DNA of 47,686 nt from an uncultured Elioraea sp. (lineage in GTDB: Bacteria; Pseudomonadota; Alphaproteobacteria; Acetobacterales; Acetobacteraceae): NCBI GenBank assembly GCA_937928775.1, contig CALFVI010000031.1, forward strand, positions 1 through 47,686, written 5' to 3'. Positions within the stretch are counted from its first letter, which is position 1; each line of letters begins with the position of its first letter. The position numbers and the translations under genes were made by a program. This document shows positions 45,021 through 47,686 of the stretch, piece after piece. The notes beneath the pieces are model-generated. The model was not told the DNA's origin, searched no databases, and saw only the letters and a list, made by a program, of their open reading frames with translations.

Positions 45021-45494
45021 ATGAGCAACCGCACCCGCCGCCTGTCCCGCCGTGCCGCCCTGCCGGCTCTCGCCGCTGCCGCCGCATCGGCTCCCCTCGC
45101 CGCGCAGGCCACGTCCGCGGGGCCCTACAAGGTTGTCTACCACCTCAACCAGCCTGGCGGTGAAAACTTCGCCTACTATCGCCAGATGCTGCGCAACATC
45201 CGAAACCACCTCAGCATCAATCCGCCTGAGGGGATCGACCTCCGCGTGGTGATGCACGGGCCGGGGATCAATCTCCTGCGCCGCGCCGCCAAGGCTGACC
45301 CGCAGATCGCCGCCACGGTGGACGAACTCAAGCTGAAGGGTGTGAAGTTTCAAATCTGCCGCCTCACCCTTTCGCTCGACAACATCAAGCTTGAGGAGCT
45401 CTACGACGCCGACGAGGGAGACCTTGTGCAGTCCGGCGTATTCGAGCTCATGCGCCTGCAGCAGCGCGAGGGGTTTGCCTATCTGAAGATCTGA
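45021..45494 (+). CDS. Exported DsrE/DsrF-like family protein
   Basis: A 157-residue protein with an N-terminal export signal containing twin arginines (SRRAALPALAAAAASAPLAAQA) and a mature domain of about 120 residues of DsrE-like type: YKVVYHLNQPGGENFAYYRQ, LRVVMHGPGINLLRR, and a GVKFQICRLTL segment. That single cysteine occupies the position where DsrE-like proteins often hold the reactive cysteine. The family includes sulfur-relay and periplasmic proteins of unknown role. The ATG at 45021 follows a strong GGGGAGGG, 5 nt or so upstream, and is preferred to a start at 45006. It appears to be a single-gene unit. Confidence 0.8.
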   Translation: MSNRTRRLSRRAALPALAAAAASAPLAAQATSAGPYKVVYHLNQPGGENFAYYRQMLRNIRNHLSINPPEGIDLRVVMHGPGINLLRRAAKADPQIAATVDELKLKGVKFQICRLTLSLDNIKLEELYDADEGDLVQSGVFELMRLQQREGFAYLKI

Positions 45495-45500
45495 CACCTT

Positions 45501-45518
45501 GCGCGGGCAGGCCCGCGC
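45501..45518. terminator. GC-rich stem-loop between convergent genes
   Basis: GCGCGGG-CAGG-CCCGCGC (7-bp stem, 4-nt loop) begins 7 nt after the DsrE-like stop and lies beyond the 3' end of lepA on the other strand. It lacks a U-run on either side. It could end transcription of the DsrE-like gene. Confidence 0.45.
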
Positions 45519-45661
45519 GACGAGGGCCAACAAGCCAGTGTCTTCGTATCTGTGACGATCCGACGCAGCGCGGAAGGCTCGTTTTCATCCTGCCCTTCCC
45601 GCGTCGCGCACTGGCGCCGCATCCGCCGCGGCTGGCCCGGGTGCGGGGCAATTTCTCGCCC

Positions 45662-47629
45662 CTACGCGTCTATCTTCAGTGCAGCGAGGAAGGCGGACTG
45701 CGGAATCTCCACCTTGCCGAACTGACGCATACGCTTTTTGCCTTCCTTCTGCTTCTCTAGGAGCTTGCGCTTGCGGGTGATGTCGCCGCCGTAGCATTTG
45801 GCGGTGACGTCCTTGGCGAGTGCCGAAATCGTCTCGCGCGCGATGATTCGTCCGCCGATCGCGGCCTGGATCGCGATCTTGAACAGCTGGCGAGGGATGA
45901 GTTCCTTCAGCTTCTCGCAGATCGCCCGCCCCCGCTTCTCCGCCTGCGACCGGTGTGCGATGAAGGCAAGCGCATCGATGGGATCGCCGTTGACGAGGAT
46001 GGAGATCTTGACGAGGTCGGAACGCTCGTAGCCATCCATCACGTAGTCGAAACTGGCGTAGCCGCGGCTGACGGACTTCAGCCTGTCGTAGAAGTCAAAC
46101 ACCACCTCGTTCAGCGGCAGGCGATAGACCGCCATTGCGCGATTGCCGACGTAGGTGAGGTCGACCTGGGTGCCGCGACGTTCGTTGCAAAGCGTGAGGA
46201 TGGCGCCGAGATGCTCGTCCGGAACGAAGATGGTCGCCTTGATCCAGGGCTCTTCGATGTGGTCGATCCGCGACGGGTCAGGCATGTCTGCCGGGTTGTG
46301 CAGCTCCATCGTCTCGCCATTCGTGAGGTACACACGGTAGACGACGGAAGGCGCGGTTGCGATCAGGTCGAGGTCGAACTCGCGCGCAAGCCGCTCCTGC
46401 ACGATCTCGAGGTGAAGCAGGCCCAGGAAGCCGCAGCGGAAGCCGAAGCCCAGCGCGGCTGAGGTTTCGGGTTCGTAGTGGAAGGCCGCGTCGTTGAGCC
46501 GAAGCTTAGCGAGGCTCTCGCGCAGCTTCTCGAAATCGTCCGCATCGGTTGGATAGAGACCGCACCACACAACGGGAACGGACGGCTTGAAGCCGGGAAG
46601 CGGTTCGGCTGCCGGGTTGCGATCGTCGGTGATCGTATCCCCAACAGAACAATCAGCCACGGTCTTGATACCGGCGGTGATGTAGCCCATCTCGCCAGGG
46701 CCGAGATCCTCCACCGGCACCATCTTCGGTGTGAACACGCCCACCACCTCGATGGTGTGCACCGCCCCTGTGCTCATGAAACGGATGCGCTGGCCCTTGC
46801 GCAGGCGCCCATCCTTCACCCTCACCAGCACGACCACGCCGAGATAGGGGTCGTACCAGGAATCGACCAGCAGCGCCTTGGTCGGCGCCGCCTCGTCGCC
46901 CTTCGGCGGCGGCAGGCGAGTGATGATCGCCTCCAGCACCTGGTCGATGTTCAGCCCCGTCTTCGCCGAGATCAGCACGGCGTCGTCCGCAGGCAGGCCG
47001 ATCACGTCCTCGATCTGCTGCTTCACGCGATCGGGTTCCGCCGCTGGCAGGTCGATCTTGTTCAGTACTGGCACGATTTCATGCCCGGCATCGATCGCCT
47101 GATAGACGTTGGCGAGAGTCTGTGCTTCCACCCCTTGCGAGGCATCGACGACGAGAAGCGAGCCCTCGCAAGCAGCGAGGCTGCGCGACACCTCATAGGC
47201 GAAGTCGACGTGCCCAGGCGTGTCCATCAGGTTGAGCACGTAGGTCTCGCCGTCCTTCGCACGCCAGGTGAGGCGCACCGTCTGCGCCTCGACCCCTTGG
47301 GTGCTGTCGACGACCAGCAGCGAGCCTTCGACCGCGCGCATGGAGCGAGAGACCTCATAGGCGAAATCGACGTGGCCGGGCGTGTCGATCAGGTTGAGCA
47401 CGTAGTCCTCGCCGTTCTGCGCGGTGTAATTAATCCGCACGGTCTGGGCCTTGATGGTGATGCCCCGTTCCTTCTCGATCTCCATGTTGTCGAGAACCTG
47501 TTCGGACATCTCGCGCGCGGTCAGGCCGCCGGTGTGCTGGATCAGCCGGTCGGACAGGGTCGACTTGCCGTGGTCGATGTGCGCGACCACGCTGAAGTTG
47601 CGAATGTTCGAGATGGGGGGAGTCGTCAT
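45662..47629 (-). CDS. lepA: Ribosome-associated GTPase LepA (EF4) with an internal duplication of its switch-II segment
   Basis: A 655-residue translational GTPase, about 55 residues longer than ordinary LepA (about 600). G1 is AHIDHGKST at 17-25, G2 lies in [10 protein letters not shown]4 is NKID at 190-193, and G5 is SAKTG from 221. Residues 61-114 and 115-168 are two adjacent 54-residue copies of the segment from AQTVR to TQGVE/SQGVE, 41 of 54 identical, so the G3 motif DTPGH occurs twice (82-86 and 136-140). The second copy continues normally into AQTLANVYQ and looks like canonical LepA ([16 protein letters not shown]). Domains II to V and the LepA-specific C-terminal domain ([20 protein letters not shown]) are intact. 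LepA acts on elongating ribosomes; whether this form binds and hydrolyses GTP normally is unknown. Confidence 0.95.
   Translation of the reverse strand: MTTPPISNIRNFSVVAHIDHGKSTLSDRLIQHTGGLTAREMSEQVLDNMEIEKERGITIKAQTVRINYTAQNGEDYVLNLIDTPGHVDFAYEVSRSMRAVEGSLLVVDSTQGVEAQTVRLTWRAKDGETYVLNLMDTPGHVDFAYEVSRSLAACEGSLLVVDASQGVEAQTLANVYQAIDAGHEIVPVLNKIDLPAAEPDRVKQQIEDVIGLPADDAVLISAKTGLNIDQVLEAIITRLPPPKGDEAAPTKALLVDSWYDPYLGVVVLVRVKDGRLRKGQRIRFMSTGAVHTIEVVGVFTPKMVPVEDLGPGEMGYITAGIKTVADCSVGDTITDDRNPAAEPLPGFKPSVPVVWCGLYPTDADDFEKLRESLAKLRLNDAAFHYEPETSAALGFGFRCGFLGLLHLEIVQERLAREFDLDLIATAPSVVYRVYLTNGETMELHNPADMPDPSRIDHIEEPWIKATIFVPDEHLGAILTLCNERRGTQVDLTYVGNRAMAVYRLPLNEVVFDFYDRLKSVSRGYASFDYVMDGYERSDLVKISILVNGDPIDALAFIAHRSQAEKRGRAICEKLKELIPRQLFKIAIQAAIGGRIIARETISALAKDVTAKCYGGDITRKRKLLEKQKEGKKRMRQFGKVEIPQSAFLAALKIDA
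47126..47449 (-). repeat. In-frame 162-bp tandem duplication inside lepA
   Basis: Copy 1 is 47288-47449 and copy 2 is 47126-47287, directly adjacent. They encode 54-residue segments differing at 13 positions (for example [10 protein letters not shown] versus [10 protein letters not shown], and SMRAVEG versus SLAACEG). Many synonymous differences are also present, so the copies have either diverged over a long time or one came from a related GTPase gene by recombination. Confidence 0.93.
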
Positions 47630-47686
47630 CCGCGCGCCCCTATCACGCGCAAGGGTCCGGGGCCAGCCGCACGGCCGATCTGTCGC

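Overview
The window is a GC-rich, densely coding chromosomal segment of an alphaproteobacterium, most likely Rhodospirillales and probably Acetobacteraceae. This rests on the zapE ... mdh-sucC-sucD layout, an alpha-type IscR (C-x7-C-x6-C), a Bug/TctC-type tripartite tricarboxylate transporter, and the cysE-iscR-desulfurase block facing an alpha/beta hydrolase. The genus cannot be read from the sequence. Most genes are housekeeping, but several have decayed and a few intact ones are unusual.

Layout. 1-2.26 kb (minus): ketopantoate-reductase-family gene (cut by the window edge) and an acyl-CoA synthetase resembling oxalate-CoA ligase. 2.4-5.5 kb (plus): a complete tripartite tricarboxylate transporter (binding protein, TctB, TctA). 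5.6-8.1 kb: an endonuclease/exonuclease/phosphatase-family gene with an in-frame TGA, tRNA-Met(CAT) and mnmA, the three overlapping end to end. 8.3-9.2 kb: secreted TPR protein. 9.5-14.1 kb (minus): a tight six-gene run cysE-iscR-desulfurase-desulfurase-ferredoxin-tenA. 14.4-15.1 kb: divergent alpha/beta hydrolase lacking the usual serine nucleophile. 15.2-17.6 kb: divergent anmK and tyrS. 17.8-19.4 kb: heavily mutated family-5 solute-binding protein pseudogene. 19.7-21.4 kb: chemoreceptor. 21.5-27.7 kb: divergent AsmA/YhdP-like protein and glnE. 27.7-29.2 kb: PrxQ-type peroxiredoxin with a histone-H1-like tail and a frameshifted Crp/Fnr regulator. 29.3-35.0 kb: complete Dpp/Opp-type peptide ABC transporter with a strong hairpin after the binding-protein gene. 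35.0-37.0 kb: decayed DNA, tRNA-Gln(TTG), a small helical ORF and a short pseudogene. 37.1-43.9 kb (plus): zapE, yciA, fliI, fliJ, mdh, sucC, sucD. 43.9-45.0 kb: no recognisable gene. 45.0-45.5 kb: exported DsrE-like protein. 45.7-47.6 kb (minus): lepA with an internal in-frame duplication of 54 residues containing a second switch-II motif.

Functional themes. The cysE-to-tenA run can make cysteine (CysE), sense Fe-S status (IscR), release sulfur (two desulfurases) and deliver electrons (ferredoxin), and adds thiamine salvage (TenA); it lacks scaffold genes. The transporter, CoA ligase and dehydrogenase at the left end could form an uptake-and-activation route for a small carboxylic acid. mdh-sucCD supplies TCA-cycle enzymes. 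The strongest novelty is the duplicated G-domain segment in LepA, followed by the peroxiredoxin tail and the serine-less hydrolase. I saw no CRISPR array, insertion sequence, prophage, toxin or obvious defence system.
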